Positions 25,443-38,042 of a stretch of 60,665 bases of DNA are shown here, piece by piece. Below the pieces are notes generated by a model. The model searched no databases. It saw nothing but the letters and a program-made list of their open reading frames with translations, and had not been told where the DNA came from. The stretch covers positions 1 to 60,665 of the forward strand of contig NZ_JOAP01000048.1 in assembly GCF_000720475.1 (NCBI RefSeq), written 5' to 3'. Every line of letters begins with the position of its first letter. Position 1 is the first letter of the stretch. Both the position numbers and the translations under genes were made by a program. This DNA comes from Streptomyces aureocirculatus. Lineage in GTDB: Bacteria; Actinomycetota; Actinomycetes; Streptomycetales; Streptomycetaceae.

Positions 25443-26681
25443 TCACGACACCGGCCGCGAATCCGCCCACGCCGTCTCGAACTCTTCCCGGTACGTCGGG
25501 AAAAGACCGTGTTCGCCGTGATCGCCCGGTTTGACGACTCGGCCGCCGCCGCGGAGGACCAGGACGGGTGCCTCCATGCCGCGCGTGCGGCGCAGATACG
25601 ACTGCACGACGGCGATGCCGTCCGCGCCGTCGCCGTCGACGAGATAGGCGGTGAAGCGCGGGGTCTCGTCGAAGACCTGGATCTCGAAGGCGCCGGGGTC
25701 CCGCAGTTGCGCCCGCACCCGCCGCATGTGCAGGATGTTGGACTCGACGGCACGGCTCAGCTCGCCCCGTTTCATGCCGAGTTCGCGCTCGCGCCGCTTG
25801 ACCGCGCTGCTCGCGGGGTTCAGGAAGAGCAGCCGCGTACGGCAGCCCGACTCGGCGAGCCGCACCAGGCGCCGCCCGGAGAAGTTCTGGACGAGGAGGT
25901 TCAGGCCTATCCCGATGGCGTCGACGCGCCGGGCCTCGCCGAACAGGTCCTCGGCGGGGAACTGCCGAAGGAGGCGCACCCGGTCGCTGTGCACGCCGAC
26001 CACGTCCGCGTACCTGTCGCCGACCAGTTCCTCCACGGCGTCGACGGGCAAGCGGCGCGCGGAGGGGGCGTCGGAGCCCGCGCCGAGCATCTCCAGGAGC
26101 CGGGCCGAGGCGCGTTCGGCCTGGGCCAGGACCGTCGGGGACAGGGCGCGGTTGCGGGAGACCACGTTGCGCGTGACCTCCAGCTCGTCCAGAGCCAGCT
26201 CGACCTCGCGCCGGTCGTCCAGGTACGGCTCGAAGCACGGCCAGTGCTGGACCATCAGCTCGCGCAACTGCGGCAGCGTCAGGAAGCTCAGGACGTTGTC
26301 GTCGGCGGGGTCCAGCAAGTAGCCCTTGCGGCGGCTCACCTCGCGGACCGCGACCGCGCGCTGCACCCACTCCTGGCCCGCGGGACCCGCCGCGGCCACC
26401 ACCCACTCGTCGGCGTGGACGGGCTCGTAGACCGGACGGAGAACAGCGGCCACGACCGCGCGCAGCCGCTGCTCCACCAGATTCAGCCAGATGTAGGCAC
26501 GCCCGGCGCGCTGGGCGCGCGTACGCACCTCGCGCCAGGCGTCGGCACCCCAGTCCAGCTCGGGGCCGATCTGGGATCCCGTGTCCATCGGCCGTGCCAG
26601 CGACACGGCCGACGCCGGGACGTCGGCGGAGCCCTCGTGACTCTCGTCACCAGGGGGCAGTTCCCGCCCGGTCGAGCTCAC
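25443..26681 (-). CDS. HEPN-domain protein of the SAV2148 type
   Basis: A 412-residue cytoplasmic protein that I recognise as a streptomycete-conserved family whose N-terminal half is annotated HEPN. It includes an R-x6-H element (RPVYEPVH, about 82-89) like the catalytic RxxxxH of HEPN RNases. The second half (residues about 245-410) is a different domain with LLVQNFSGRRLVRLAESGCRTRLLFLNP and LYLVDG-like strands. Start GTG 26681 is a judgement; an ATG 42 bases upstream exists. Its partner and target are unknown. Confidence 0.75.
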   Translation of the reverse strand: MSSTGRELPPGDESHEGSADVPASAVSLARPMDTGSQIGPELDWGADAWREVRTRAQRAGRAYIWLNLVEQRLRAVVAAVLRPVYEPVHADEWVVAAAGPAGQEWVQRAVAVREVSRRKGYLLDPADDNVLSFLTLPQLRELMVQHWPCFEPYLDDRREVELALDELEVTRNVVSRNRALSPTVLAQAERASARLLEMLGAGSDAPSARRLPVDAVEELVGDRYADVVGVHSDRVRLLRQFPAEDLFGEARRVDAIGIGLNLLVQNFSGRRLVRLAESGCRTRLLFLNPASSAVKRRERELGMKRGELSRAVESNILHMRRVRAQLRDPGAFEIQVFDETPRFTAYLVDGDGADGIAVVQSYLRRTRGMEAPVLVLRGGGRVVKPGDHGEHGLFPTYREEFETAWADSRPVS

Positions 26682-26784
26682 CCACGCACCGCCTTCCGCT
26701 CCCCCCGGACGCTCCCCAGTCAACGATCAAGGAAGGGTACTCCGGGAGCGGCGGGCGGTGCAGCCGGATGGACAGGGTCGTCCC

Positions 26785-28143
26785 TCAACCGCCGAGCGGC
26801 GGCTTGCCGTTCTGCCCCGCGAGGTCGCCCGGAGTGAGCGGGCTCATGGCGGTGACGTCACGCGGGGCCATGGAGAAGCCCTGCCAGTGGACCGGCATGG
26901 GCTGCTGGTCCTCGTCCCTCGCGATGTGGTGGAAGCCGATGTTCACCCAGGTGATGGGGTGGGTGAGGGTCTGGCCGTCGACCCACTTGTCGACGCTCGC
27001 GGGCACGTTGTTGCCGCAGGACGGGTTGTTGCTCGCGTACTGCTCGCACTTCTTGTACTGGGTGAAGAACACATCGTGCTTGGTGTACGGCCGGCCCGCG
27101 TGCTTCTGGCTCGGCCCTGGCACGATCTCGTACGACCGCGGGTGACCGTCCTTGTTCTTTCCCGCCGTCGACACCACGCGCCACCACCGCATGTCCTTGC
27201 GGTCGCCCGCGAGTTCCTTGGTGACCGGGGTGCGGGTGGTCTTCGTGGTGGGGCTGCCGCCGCCCGCGGGCGGCGGGGTGACCTTGGAGTCGTACTGCTC
27301 GACCTTGGCCTTCGGCGAGCCGTCGAGGCCGAAGTTCATCCGCCAGAAGACGTTGTGGGAGTGGCTCTCGGCCTTGGCCTGGTCGCCCTTGCCGATGGGC
27401 CAGCCGCGGCTGTCGCCGCCGTCGAAGTCGTACGGCGAGAGGCTGCCGGTGGCGCCCACGTTGGAGGAGATGGTGCCGTCCGATGAGAACCGCCACTCGG
27501 TGATGTACTCGTACCAGGAGGCCTTGTTCACGGTGTACACGAGCAGGTCCCGGCCCTGGCCGGTGTAGACCTTGCCGGTGCCGCCGGTGCTCGCGTCGTT
27601 GTTGAGGCGGTAGGCGTGCCCCCGCGCGCGCGTGGTGACGCACAGACCGGAGACGTTCCCCCGCTCGGGCACCTTGACGGTCTTGATGGTGCCGCCGGGG
27701 CACTCGCTGGTCTTCAGCTTCTGCAGGGCCCTGCCGAAGTCGGTGCCCGTGATGTCGTCGAACTCGGCCTGGCCGTCGTCGTAGGGGACGTGTACCTGGG
27801 CGAGCCGGGCGCTGGTGAGGACCGGGATGGGCTTGGCCTCACCCTTGGGCTGGTAGCTGATCTTGTCGAGGATCAGGCCCGACAGCGTGTTGTAGTGCCA
27901 GCACATGCGCCAGGTCGTACCGCCGTCGACGGTCTTCTCGATCTTGTAGGCGTCACTGCAGTCGGCCGCGGCGGCCGCCGGTGCCTTGGGCGCGGCCTTG
28001 GGCGCGGCCTTGGGCGCGGCCTTGTCGGTGGCCGATGCGGGGCCCGACGCCGCTATCGCGGCCCCGAGCAGCGCGGTCACCGCGAGGGCCGTACCGGCCC
28101 CCCTGCGGGCGCGCGTCAGTCTCTTGCCGTGCGAGACGTGCAT
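26785..28143 (-). CDS. Secreted copper amine oxidase-like protein, catalytic domain
   Basis: A 452-residue exported protein (signal peptide about 1-39, AVTALLGAAIAASGPASA). Its body follows the catalytic domain of copper amine oxidases: YNTLSGLILDKISY near 84-97, VHVPYDDG, VYTVNKASWYEYITEWRFSSDGTI around the expected topaquinone Tyr (Y211), HSH (261-263) and FHHIARDEDQQPMP (404-417) as the three copper His. The Asn normally before the cofactor Tyr is Trp here. The N-terminal domains of amine oxidases are missing but resemble the next gene. Three PKAA repeats lie after the signal. Family assignment is by eye. Confidence 0.7.
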   Translation of the reverse strand: MHVSHGKRLTRARRGAGTALAVTALLGAAIAASGPASATDKAAPKAAPKAAPKAPAAAAADCSDAYKIEKTVDGGTTWRMCWHYNTLSGLILDKISYQPKGEAKPIPVLTSARLAQVHVPYDDGQAEFDDITGTDFGRALQKLKTSECPGGTIKTVKVPERGNVSGLCVTTRARGHAYRLNNDASTGGTGKVYTGQGRDLLVYTVNKASWYEYITEWRFSSDGTISSNVGATGSLSPYDFDGGDSRGWPIGKGDQAKAESHSHNVFWRMNFGLDGSPKAKVEQYDSKVTPPPAGGGSPTTKTTRTPVTKELAGDRKDMRWWRVVSTAGKNKDGHPRSYEIVPGPSQKHAGRPYTKHDVFFTQYKKCEQYASNNPSCGNNVPASVDKWVDGQTLTHPITWVNIGFHHIARDEDQQPMPVHWQGFSMAPRDVTAMSPLTPGDLAGQNGKPPLGG

Positions 28144-28188
28144 ACGGAAATGGCTCCTTCTTGAGGAGAGTGGCTCGCTGGGAAAGGG

Positions 28189-28236
28189 TTCTCCAGGAGA
28201 TGGGCTCTCCAGGAGATGGGCTCTCCAGGAGAGTGG
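28189..28236. repeat. Three tandem 16-bp repeats between the two amine-oxidase-like genes
   Basis: CTCTCCAGGAGATGGG repeats three times with small changes at the ends; each copy contains the palindrome TCTCC-A-GGAGA. It fills much of the 128-base gap between the two genes. On the minus strand each copy carries a Shine-Dalgarno-like core but no start codon at proper distance. Confidence 0.85.
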
Positions 28237-28271
28237 CTCGCGGGGAGAGCGGGTGGGTGTCCTGCCCGCGG

Positions 28272-29069
28272 TCAGGCGAGACGGCCCACGCTGCGCGCGC
28301 TGAGGTCGACGACGAAGGACCTGGTGTCGATCCACGGTCCGCTCTTGACCTTCGCCACGACCTGGAGGCAGCGGTGCTTGCCGCACTCGGCCAGGTCGGA
28401 CGGCACGCTCTTGATCGTCTCCTTGCGGAAGACGAATCCGCTCAGCTCCAGGTCCCCCGGCCCTGCGAGCGCCTTGCCCGTGGCCTTCTTGAAGTCCTGC
28501 TTCAGGCCCTTGCCGTGCGCGTCGGCGATGAGCAGGCTCGCGGCCTCGGTGAGCTCCTCGGCGCTGGGCGGCGGCTGGACGTTCTGGGCCTGCTGCGTCG
28601 TCTCGACCTTGCCGGTGTCGAGATTGACCGTCTTGGTGACGACGGTGTCCTTCTTGTAGTCGTAGTAGACGACCTGGGCGCGGCGCGGCGCGGCGGCGCC
28701 GCTCTCACCCGGCTCGCTCTCGGCGAGGTTCGTGGAGAGCCGCTGCGGGCCCCTGTCCCCCTCGACGTCCCGCGCGGCGGCGCGCAGGCCGTTGCTGTCC
28801 AGGGCCGCCTTCTGGGCCCGTTCGGTCTCGGCGTCGGTCAGCGGGTCGCTGCCTATGCCCCGGTCCTTCTCCTCGGGAGCTTCCTCCAGCACGCCCTCGC
28901 GCCCCACCGCGTCCTGCGCGGCCGCGCCCGCGGCGGTGCTCCGATCCCCTGAATCACCGGATCCTGCCTGGTCAGGCAGGGTGACGGCCACCATGGTCGC
29001 GGTGGCGGCCACGGCCAGGGCGCCGCCGGCGACCACCTTCCCCAGGTGTCGTCTGACTAGCTTGCGCAC
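28272..29069 (-). CDS. Exported protein resembling the N-terminal domains of copper amine oxidase
   Basis: A 265-residue protein with an N-terminal membrane anchor or signal (VVAGGALAVAATATMVAVTL) after a basic start. Residues about 130-265 resemble the N2 and N3 domains of amine oxidases: RAQVVYYDYKKDTVVTKTVNL, VQPPPSAEELTEAASLLIADAHGKGL, then CLQVVAKVKSG and FVVDLSARSVGRL. Residues 35-125 are charged linker. Together with the downstream gene it would reconstitute one full-length enzyme. The resemblance is from memory of the family and needs alignment. Confidence 0.6.
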   Translation of the reverse strand: MRKLVRRHLGKVVAGGALAVAATATMVAVTLPDQAGSGDSGDRSTAAGAAAQDAVGREGVLEEAPEEKDRGIGSDPLTDAETERAQKAALDSNGLRAAARDVEGDRGPQRLSTNLAESEPGESGAAAPRRAQVVYYDYKKDTVVTKTVNLDTGKVETTQQAQNVQPPPSAEELTEAASLLIADAHGKGLKQDFKKATGKALAGPGDLELSGFVFRKETIKSVPSDLAECGKHRCLQVVAKVKSGPWIDTRSFVVDLSARSVGRLA

Positions 29070-29229
29070 ATCCTCCCCCTATCTCCCCGTTCAAGCCCCT
29101 TTTTGGGGCATGTCGAGTATGTGGACAGTCGGTTAGACGGCTCCAACTCCGTTGGGGTTGCCCCACTTTCGAGCAGACTCCGGGACAACTCCGGTCATGA
29201 TCGGCGGCGATCGTGGAAGAGTCTTAGAC

Positions 29230-31338
<2,109 letters not shown>

Positions 31339-32848
31339 GGTGGCGGCGGGGGTCCTGGGGGCCGGGGGCCGCGCGGCTCCCCGGGCCGTCGCGTCCCGGC
31401 CGGGCGGTGAGGGCGACGGCGAAGGCCACCGCCGCGGCCGCGCTGCCGAGCGCGAACGCGGCGCCCGCGCCGTGCGTCTCGGCGAGGCGGCCCGCCACCG
31501 CGAGCGTGACGGCCTGCCCGCCGACGAAGGCGCTCGCCGCGTACGTCATGCCCTCGGCGAGCCTGCCGTGCGGGACGGCGCGTTCGATGAGGGCGAAGCC
31601 GGTGATGAGGTTCGGGGCGTAGACGGCGCCGAAGACGGCGACGGCGGCGTACAGCGCCGCCATGCTGTGGGTCCACACCAGCGGCAGGGAGAGCAGCGCC
31701 GCGGCGGCCGTCGCGGCGCGCCACCGCGCGTGCAGTCCATAGCGGTCCGGCAGCGCGGCCGTCGCCAGGCCCGTGGCCGCGCTCATCACCCCCATGGCGG
31801 CGTACACCAGACCGGCCTGGCCGGGCGCCCCGAGCTCCTCGGTGAGTGCGGTGATCCCGGCTCCGCAGGCGCCGAGCAGCACGCCGAGGAAGACCAGGCC
31901 GGTGCGGACGACGTACACCTCGCGCGGCAGTGGGGCGCGGGTGCCACGCGCGCGTGCCCGGTCCGCCGCGCCGGGGCCCGGCGTGCTTGCCCCGTCCGCG
32001 GCACGGGGTTCCGGTGCGCTCGCAGTATGTGCCGTATGTGCCGTACGTGCCGTCGGGTGCAGCGCGAAGCCCGTGCCGCAGACCGCGACCAGGAGCACCG
32101 CGGCGGCGAACGCGTACGCCGGGTGGCCCGCGAGGGCGGCGAGTCCCACCAGGGCGGGGCCGAGGACGAAGGACAGCTCGTCCATCGTGGACTCCAGGGA
32201 CAGCGCGGTGCCGACGATCCTGCCGTCCGCGCCCCGGTCCCGGGCCAGGCGTACGACGCGGGCGCGGGCGAGCGGCCCGATGCCGGGCACGCTCGCGCCC
32301 GCCAGGACGCCGAGGAGCAGCAGCGCGGGGGTGGGCAGCTCCAGAAGGGCACCGAGCGTGTACGCGGCGACGCAGAGCGCGTTGAGCGCGGTAAGAGCGA
32401 GGACCACGGGCCGCTGGCCGCGCCGGTCCGCGAGCCGCCCGACGAAGGGGCCCGCGGTCACCTGCCCCAGCGCGAGCGCGCACGCGACGGCGCCACCGGT
32501 CGCCAGCGACCCGCTGGTCCTGCTCACCAGGAGCACACTGCCGAACTGGATCACGGCGACGGGCAGCCGCCCCAGGAACGACACCACGGGAAGCGCGACC
32601 CCGCTGAGCGCGACCACCTGCTGGTACGCCTCCAGCGTGGCCCGCACTCCGGCGCACCCACCCCGGGCGGCGGCTTCTGAACCATCCCCCGCCGGCTGCG
32701 CGCGGCGCGCTTCCGCGGCGCGCGCCCCGTCGTTCCGGGGGCCGCCGTCACGTACCTTCTCAGCCATCGTTGGACGCTAACGGCGGGCCCGCCGGGGCGC
32801 GCATGCGTCGAAGGCACGAAAGACCGCCAGGAGGGTACGTACGTTCGC

Positions 32849-35350
32849 ATGACGCCACAGCGCTCCGAATCCGTGGTTCCGCCGCCGCCGACCGCCACCT
32901 ATCGGCTACAGCTCCAGTTGGACTTCCCGTTCGCTGAAGCCGCCCGGGCGGTGCCGTATCTGGCCTCGCTCGGCGTCTCGCACCTGCATCTGTCGCCGGT
33001 CCTGGAGGCGGTCCCCGGGTCGACGCACGGGTACGACGTCGTGGACCACGGGAGCGTGCGCGCCGAGCTGGGGGGCGAGGAGGGGCTGCGGGCGCTGTCG
33101 GACACCGCGCGCGCCGCCGGGCTCGGTCTTGTCGTGGACATCGTGCCGAACCACATGGCGGCCGTGCCGCGGCACAACCGGGCGCTGTGGGAGGTGCTGC
33201 GCGAGGGGCCGCGCTCTCCGTACGCGCGCTGGTTCGACATCGACTGGGAGGCGGGCGGCGGGAAGGTGCTGCTTCCCGTCCTGGGCGGCCCCGTCGGCGG
33301 CGAGCTGGCGCACCTGCGGGTCGAGGGCGGGACCCTCGTCTACTTCGACCATGTGTTCCCGCTGCGCGAGGGCACCGAGAAGCTGCCGCTCGACCGTCTC
33401 CTCGACGCCCAGTGGTACCGGCCCGCCTGGTGGCGCCTGGCCCGCACGGAGATCAACTACCGTCGCTTCTTCACCATCTCGGACCTCATCGCCGTACGGG
33501 TCGAGGACCCGGAGGTGTTCGACGCCACGCACGCGACGGTGCTGCGGCTGCTGCGCGAGGGCGTCGTGGAGGGCCTGCGCGTCGACCACCCCGACGGCCT
33601 CGCCGACCCCGGGGCGTATCTGCGCCGACTGCACGAGGCGTCCGGCGGGCGCTGGACGGTCGTCGAGAAGATCCTCGCCGACGGCGAGCGGCTGCCCGCC
33701 GCCTGGCCGGTGGCGGGCACCACGGGCTACGACGCGCTGCGGCACGTCGACGGAGTCCTCGCCGACGAGTCCGGCAGCGGTGAACTCCGCACCCAGTACC
33801 GCAGGTTCGCCGCCCCGCCCGCCGACCGCGGCGGCGACTGGGCGGCGACGCTGCGGCGCGCCGCGTACAAGGTGGTCACGCACGAACTCGCCGCCGAGAT
33901 CGACCGCCTCACGCGCGAGGCGGCGGCGCTGTGCGCGGCGGACCCCGCCCTGCGCGACCACGCGCCGTGGGCCCTGCGGGCGGCACTGCGCGAGCTGCTC
34001 GTACGCCTGGAGGTCTACCGCCCGTACGCCACCGGGGGCGCCGATCCCGAGACGGTCCTCACGGCCGAGGCCGCGGCGGACGCGAAGACGGTGTTCGCGG
34101 TACGGGAGGAGGGCGGGGCGGCGGACGCCGTGCGGGGACTCCTGCTCGGCGCGGGCGCGGGCGCGGGCGGGGTGGCGCGGGCGGCGTTTCGGGCGCGGTT
34201 CGCGCAGACCGCGGCGGCGCTGCGGGCCAAGTCCCTGGAGGACACGGCGTTCTACCGGCACGCGCCGCTCCTGTCGGCCGCCGAGGTGGGCGGCTCGCCG
34301 GACCGTCCCGCCGTGGACGTGGCGGAGTTCCACGCGTACTGCGCGCGCGTGCAGCGCGACTGGCCGTACACGGGCACCGTCATGACGACGCACGACACCA
34401 AGCGGAGCGCCGATGTGCGGGCGGGTGTGAGCGTCCTGTCGCAGACGCCCGCGCGGTGGGCGGCGCTGCTCGCGGAGGTGACGCGCCGGACCGGGGCGAG
34501 CGGCAGGCGGGCGCCCGACCCGCAGTTGGCGTGGGCCGCGTGGCAGACCGCGGTGGGGTTCGCCCCGGCCGCGCTGTCGGAGGGAGCGGAGGGGGCGGCT
34601 GGAGCGGCGGGGGCGGCGGGAGCGGCGGGAGCGGCGGGAGCGGCGGGAACGGCGGGAGCGTACGCGCGGCGTCTTCAGGGCGCGCTCCTGAAGCATGTCC
34701 GCGAAGCGGGCCTGCACACCAACTGGACGGAGCCCGACGAGGCGTACGAGCAGGCGGTGGCGGCCTTTGTGGAGGCCGGGCCGTGCGGGACACCGCTGTA
34801 CGCGGTGACCGACTTCGCCGCCGAACTCGCCCCGCACATCCGGGCGAACGTCCTCGGCGGAGCCCTGCTGCACCTCACGATGCCCGGCGTGCCGGACCTC
34901 TACCAGGGCACGGAGCGCGAGTACCACGCCCTGGTCGACCCGGACAACCGGCACCGCGTCACCTTCGACCCGGCCCTCCTGGAAGGGCTGGACGGGACCG
35001 GGAAGGCCCGGGGGCTCTCCGACGAGAAGCCGGCGGTGACGGCGGCGGCGCTCAGGCTGCGCGCCCGGCGGCCCGAACTCTTCGGCGGCGCGGGCACCTA
35101 CGAGCCGCTGCCCGCGGTGGGCGCCGCGGCCGCTCACTGCCTGGCCTACCGGCGTTCGGGGAGCGTGGTCGTGGCCGTGACCCGGCTGTCCCTGCTGCTC
35201 GCCGACGCGGGCGGCTGGGGGGACACCGAACTGCCGCTCGGCGGGGACGGCTGGCGCGATCTGCTCGCCCCGGGGCGGGAGTTCACCGGCAACGCGCGCG
35301 TGGCGGAACTGTTCGCGGAACTGCCGGTGGTGCTCCTGGAACGCGTGTGA
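32849..35350 (+). CDS. treY: Malto-oligosyltrehalose synthase
   Basis: Converts the reducing-end alpha-1,4 bond of maltodextrin into an alpha,alpha-1,1 bond. The 833 residues match TreY: TYRLQLQLDFPFAEAARAVPYLASLGVSHLHLSPV, GLRVDHPDGLADP (nucleophile Asp), VVEKIL (acid Glu), TTHDTKRSADVRA and GVPDLYQGTE. It carries an Ala/Gly insertion near residue 580-605 caused by a tandem repeat. AGGAGGG precedes the ATG. It acts between GlgX and TreZ in the glycogen-to-trehalose route. Confidence 0.96.
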   Translation: MTPQRSESVVPPPPTATYRLQLQLDFPFAEAARAVPYLASLGVSHLHLSPVLEAVPGSTHGYDVVDHGSVRAELGGEEGLRALSDTARAAGLGLVVDIVPNHMAAVPRHNRALWEVLREGPRSPYARWFDIDWEAGGGKVLLPVLGGPVGGELAHLRVEGGTLVYFDHVFPLREGTEKLPLDRLLDAQWYRPAWWRLARTEINYRRFFTISDLIAVRVEDPEVFDATHATVLRLLREGVVEGLRVDHPDGLADPGAYLRRLHEASGGRWTVVEKILADGERLPAAWPVAGTTGYDALRHVDGVLADESGSGELRTQYRRFAAPPADRGGDWAATLRRAAYKVVTHELAAEIDRLTREAAALCAADPALRDHAPWALRAALRELLVRLEVYRPYATGGADPETVLTAEAAADAKTVFAVREEGGAADAVRGLLLGAGAGAGGVARAAFRARFAQTAAALRAKSLEDTAFYRHAPLLSAAEVGGSPDRPAVDVAEFHAYCARVQRDWPYTGTVMTTHDTKRSADVRAGVSVLSQTPARWAALLAEVTRRTGASGRRAPDPQLAWAAWQTAVGFAPAALSEGAEGAAGAAGAAGAAGAAGAAGTAGAYARRLQGALLKHVREAGLHTNWTEPDEAYEQAVAAFVEAGPCGTPLYAVTDFAAELAPHIRANVLGGALLHLTMPGVPDLYQGTEREYHALVDPDNRHRVTFDPALLEGLDGTGKARGLSDEKPAVTAAALRLRARRPELFGGAGTYEPLPAVGAAAAHCLAYRRSGSVVVAVTRLSLLLADAGGWGDTELPLGGDGWRDLLAPGREFTGNARVAELFAELPVVLLERV
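34602..34660. repeat. In-frame 9-bp repeats inside treY
   Basis: About six copies of a 9-bp unit close to AGCGGCGGG encode an Ala-Ala-Gly run between two conserved blocks of TreY (after FAPAALSEG and before YARRLQ). It is a surface-loop expansion and should not break the fold. Confidence 0.85.
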
Positions 35351-35461
35351 CGGGTCCCGCGCGGGCTCTGGGGAACTCGGGTCCGCAGTGCTTCACACGT
35401 TGACCTCCCCGTGAGGTACCGCGGGTTGTGTCAGTGGGCCCACGGAAGGCGCACGCCCCGC

Positions 35462-36022
<561 letters not shown>

Positions 36023-36166
36023 GCCCGCAATTGTCGGCCAGGTCCGGCCGGGTGTCCAGGAAACCGCGGGCCGCCGAAGACGCGTCAACCGGGCGAAAGC
36101 CCCACTGACCGGCCCGCGCGTGGGGTACGGGTGCCCCGTACGGCAATGGGCGACGAAGGGACAGCC

Positions 36167-37924
36167 GTGAGGTTCGAGGTGTGGGCGCCGCACGCGGAGC
36201 GGGTGGATCTGGTACTGGAGGGCACCGCGCGCGCGATGGCGCGCGACGAGGAACGCCCGGGGTGGTGGGCGGTGGCGGCGGAAGGGTCCGACGGCACGCG
36301 GTACGGCTTCTCGCTGGACGGCGGGCCCACGCTGCCGGACCCCCGCTCGGCCCGGCAGCCGGAAGGACCCGACGGGCCGAGCGCGGTCGTCGACCACGGG
36401 CGGTACGCGTGGCGGGAGCCGTGGGCGGGGCGGGCCCTGCGGGACGCCGTGCTGTACGAGCTGCACGTGGGGACGTACACCGAGGAGGGCACCCTGGACG
36501 CGGCCGCCGAGCGCCTTGGCCACCTCGCCGAACTGGGCGTGAGCCACGTAGAGCTGATGCCGCTGTGCCCCTTCCCCGGGCGGCACGGCTGGGGCTACGA
36601 GGGCGTGTCGCTGTGGGCGGTGCACGAGCCGTACGGCGGACCCGAGGCACTGAAACGATTCGTCGACGCCGCGCACGCGCACGGGCTCGGCGTCGTCCTC
36701 GACGTGGTGCACAACCACCTCGGCCCTTCCGGCAACCACCTGCCCGCGTTCGGCCCCTACTTCACCGAGACCCACCACACGCCGTGGGGCGCGGCCGTGA
36801 ACCTGGACGCGCCGGGTTCCGACGAGGTGCGCGCGTACCTTGTGGGCAGCGCCCTTGCCTGGCTGCGGGACTACCGGATCGACGCACTGCGCCTGGACGC
36901 CGTGCACGCGCTCCGTGACACCCGCGCGCTGCACTTCCTCGAAGAGCTCACGGCGGCCGTGGACGGGCTTTCCGAGGAGCTCGGCAGGCCGCTCGCGCTG
37001 ATCGCCGAGTCCGACCTCAACGACCCGCGCCTGATCACTCCGCGCGGGAGCGGCGGGAGCGGCGGTCTCGGTCTGCACGCGCAGTGGAACGACGACTTCC
37101 ACCACTGCCTGCACACCGTTCTCACCGGTGAGTCCCAGGGCTACTACGCGGACTTCGCCGTCGCGCCGCTGGCCGCGCTCGCCAAGACGCTGACGCACGG
37201 CTTCTTCCACGACGGCACGCACTCCAGCTTCCGCGGCCGCGGCCACGGGCGCCCCGTGGACCGCGCCCGCACGCCCGCCCACCGCCTGGTCGGCTACGCC
37301 CAGACGCACGACCAGATCGGCAACCGCGCCCAGGGGGACCGGCTCTCGGCGACGCTGTCCCCGGGGCTGCTCGCGTGCGGGGCCGCCCTCACGCTCACCG
37401 CCCCGTTCACGCCGATGCTGTTCATGGGCGAGGAGTGGGCGGCCGGCACGCCCTGGCAGTTCTTCACCGACCACACGGACCAGGAACTCGCCCAGGCGGT
37501 GCGCCGGGGAAGGAGACGGGAGTTCGCCGCCCACAACTGGGCGGAGGACGACATTCCCGATCCGCAGGACCCGGCGACCCGGGCGCGCTCCTGCCTCGAC
37601 TGGTCGGAGCCGCGACGGGAGCCCCACGCGCGCGTGCTCACCTGGTACCGCGAGCTGATCGCGCTGCGCCGCGCCCGCGCCGACCTGACGGACCCCGATC
37701 TGGCGGCGGTGCGGGTCACGTACGACGAGGCCGCGCGCTGGTGCGTGGTGCGGCGCGGGGATCTGCGGATCGCCGTGAACCTGTCCGGAGCCGATGCCGT
37801 GGTCCTGTCGGGGGCGCCGCACGCACGCGTCCTCACGGCGTGGCAGCCGGTCGCGGCGCCGGGGGCGGACGGGGCGCTGCGGCTGCCCGCGGAGTCGTGC
37901 GCGGTGCTGGTGGCCTCGGGGTGA
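36167..37924 (+). CDS. treZ: Malto-oligosyltrehalose trehalohydrolase
   Basis: Releases trehalose from the TreY product. The 585 residues have an N-terminal beta-sandwich (VRFEVWAPHAERVDLVLEG), then a GH13 barrel: DVVHNHLGPSGNH, IDALRLDAVHAL (nucleophile Asp), LIAESDLNDPRL (acid Glu) and QTHDQIGNRAQGDR. GTG 36167 has GAAGGGA at good distance; an ATG 21 bases upstream would add seven residues. TreX, TreY and TreZ are thus all present within 8.7 kb. Confidence 0.95.
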   Translation: MRFEVWAPHAERVDLVLEGTARAMARDEERPGWWAVAAEGSDGTRYGFSLDGGPTLPDPRSARQPEGPDGPSAVVDHGRYAWREPWAGRALRDAVLYELHVGTYTEEGTLDAAAERLGHLAELGVSHVELMPLCPFPGRHGWGYEGVSLWAVHEPYGGPEALKRFVDAAHAHGLGVVLDVVHNHLGPSGNHLPAFGPYFTETHHTPWGAAVNLDAPGSDEVRAYLVGSALAWLRDYRIDALRLDAVHALRDTRALHFLEELTAAVDGLSEELGRPLALIAESDLNDPRLITPRGSGGSGGLGLHAQWNDDFHHCLHTVLTGESQGYYADFAVAPLAALAKTLTHGFFHDGTHSSFRGRGHGRPVDRARTPAHRLVGYAQTHDQIGNRAQGDRLSATLSPGLLACGAALTLTAPFTPMLFMGEEWAAGTPWQFFTDHTDQELAQAVRRGRRREFAAHNWAEDDIPDPQDPATRARSCLDWSEPRREPHARVLTWYRELIALRRARADLTDPDLAAVRVTYDEAARWCVVRRGDLRIAVNLSGADAVVLSGAPHARVLTAWQPVAAPGADGALRLPAESCAVLVASG

Positions 37925-37978
37925 GGGGGTTGCTGGTTCGGGGTGAGGGGGTCGTTGGTTTCGGGGTGAGGGGGTCCC

Positions 37979-38009
37979 TTGACCTGAACCGCACTTCACC
38001 TTCTAGCGT
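37979..38009 (+). promoter_or_regulatory. MerR-type promoter candidate for the aldo/keto reductase
   Basis: TTGACC (37979-37984) and TAGCGT (38004-38009) are 19 bases apart, with TGAA/TTCA as an inner dyad. TTGACC plus a long spacer ending in CTAGCGT is the common form of MerR-controlled promoters in Streptomyces. The regulator gene is not in the window. Confidence 0.5.
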
Positions 38010-38042
38010 GCCTGACGCGGAACCTACGAGGAGGACGGTTTG

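Noticed and set aside
24528..26837. A 769-codon plus-strand frame opposite the exonuclease and HEPN genes
   Set aside because: It is the antisense shadow of two genes with clear domains.
29152..29229. An upstream start of glgX adding 26 residues
   Set aside because: The extra segment has no similarity to the family start MQVWPG and overlaps the probable promoter region.
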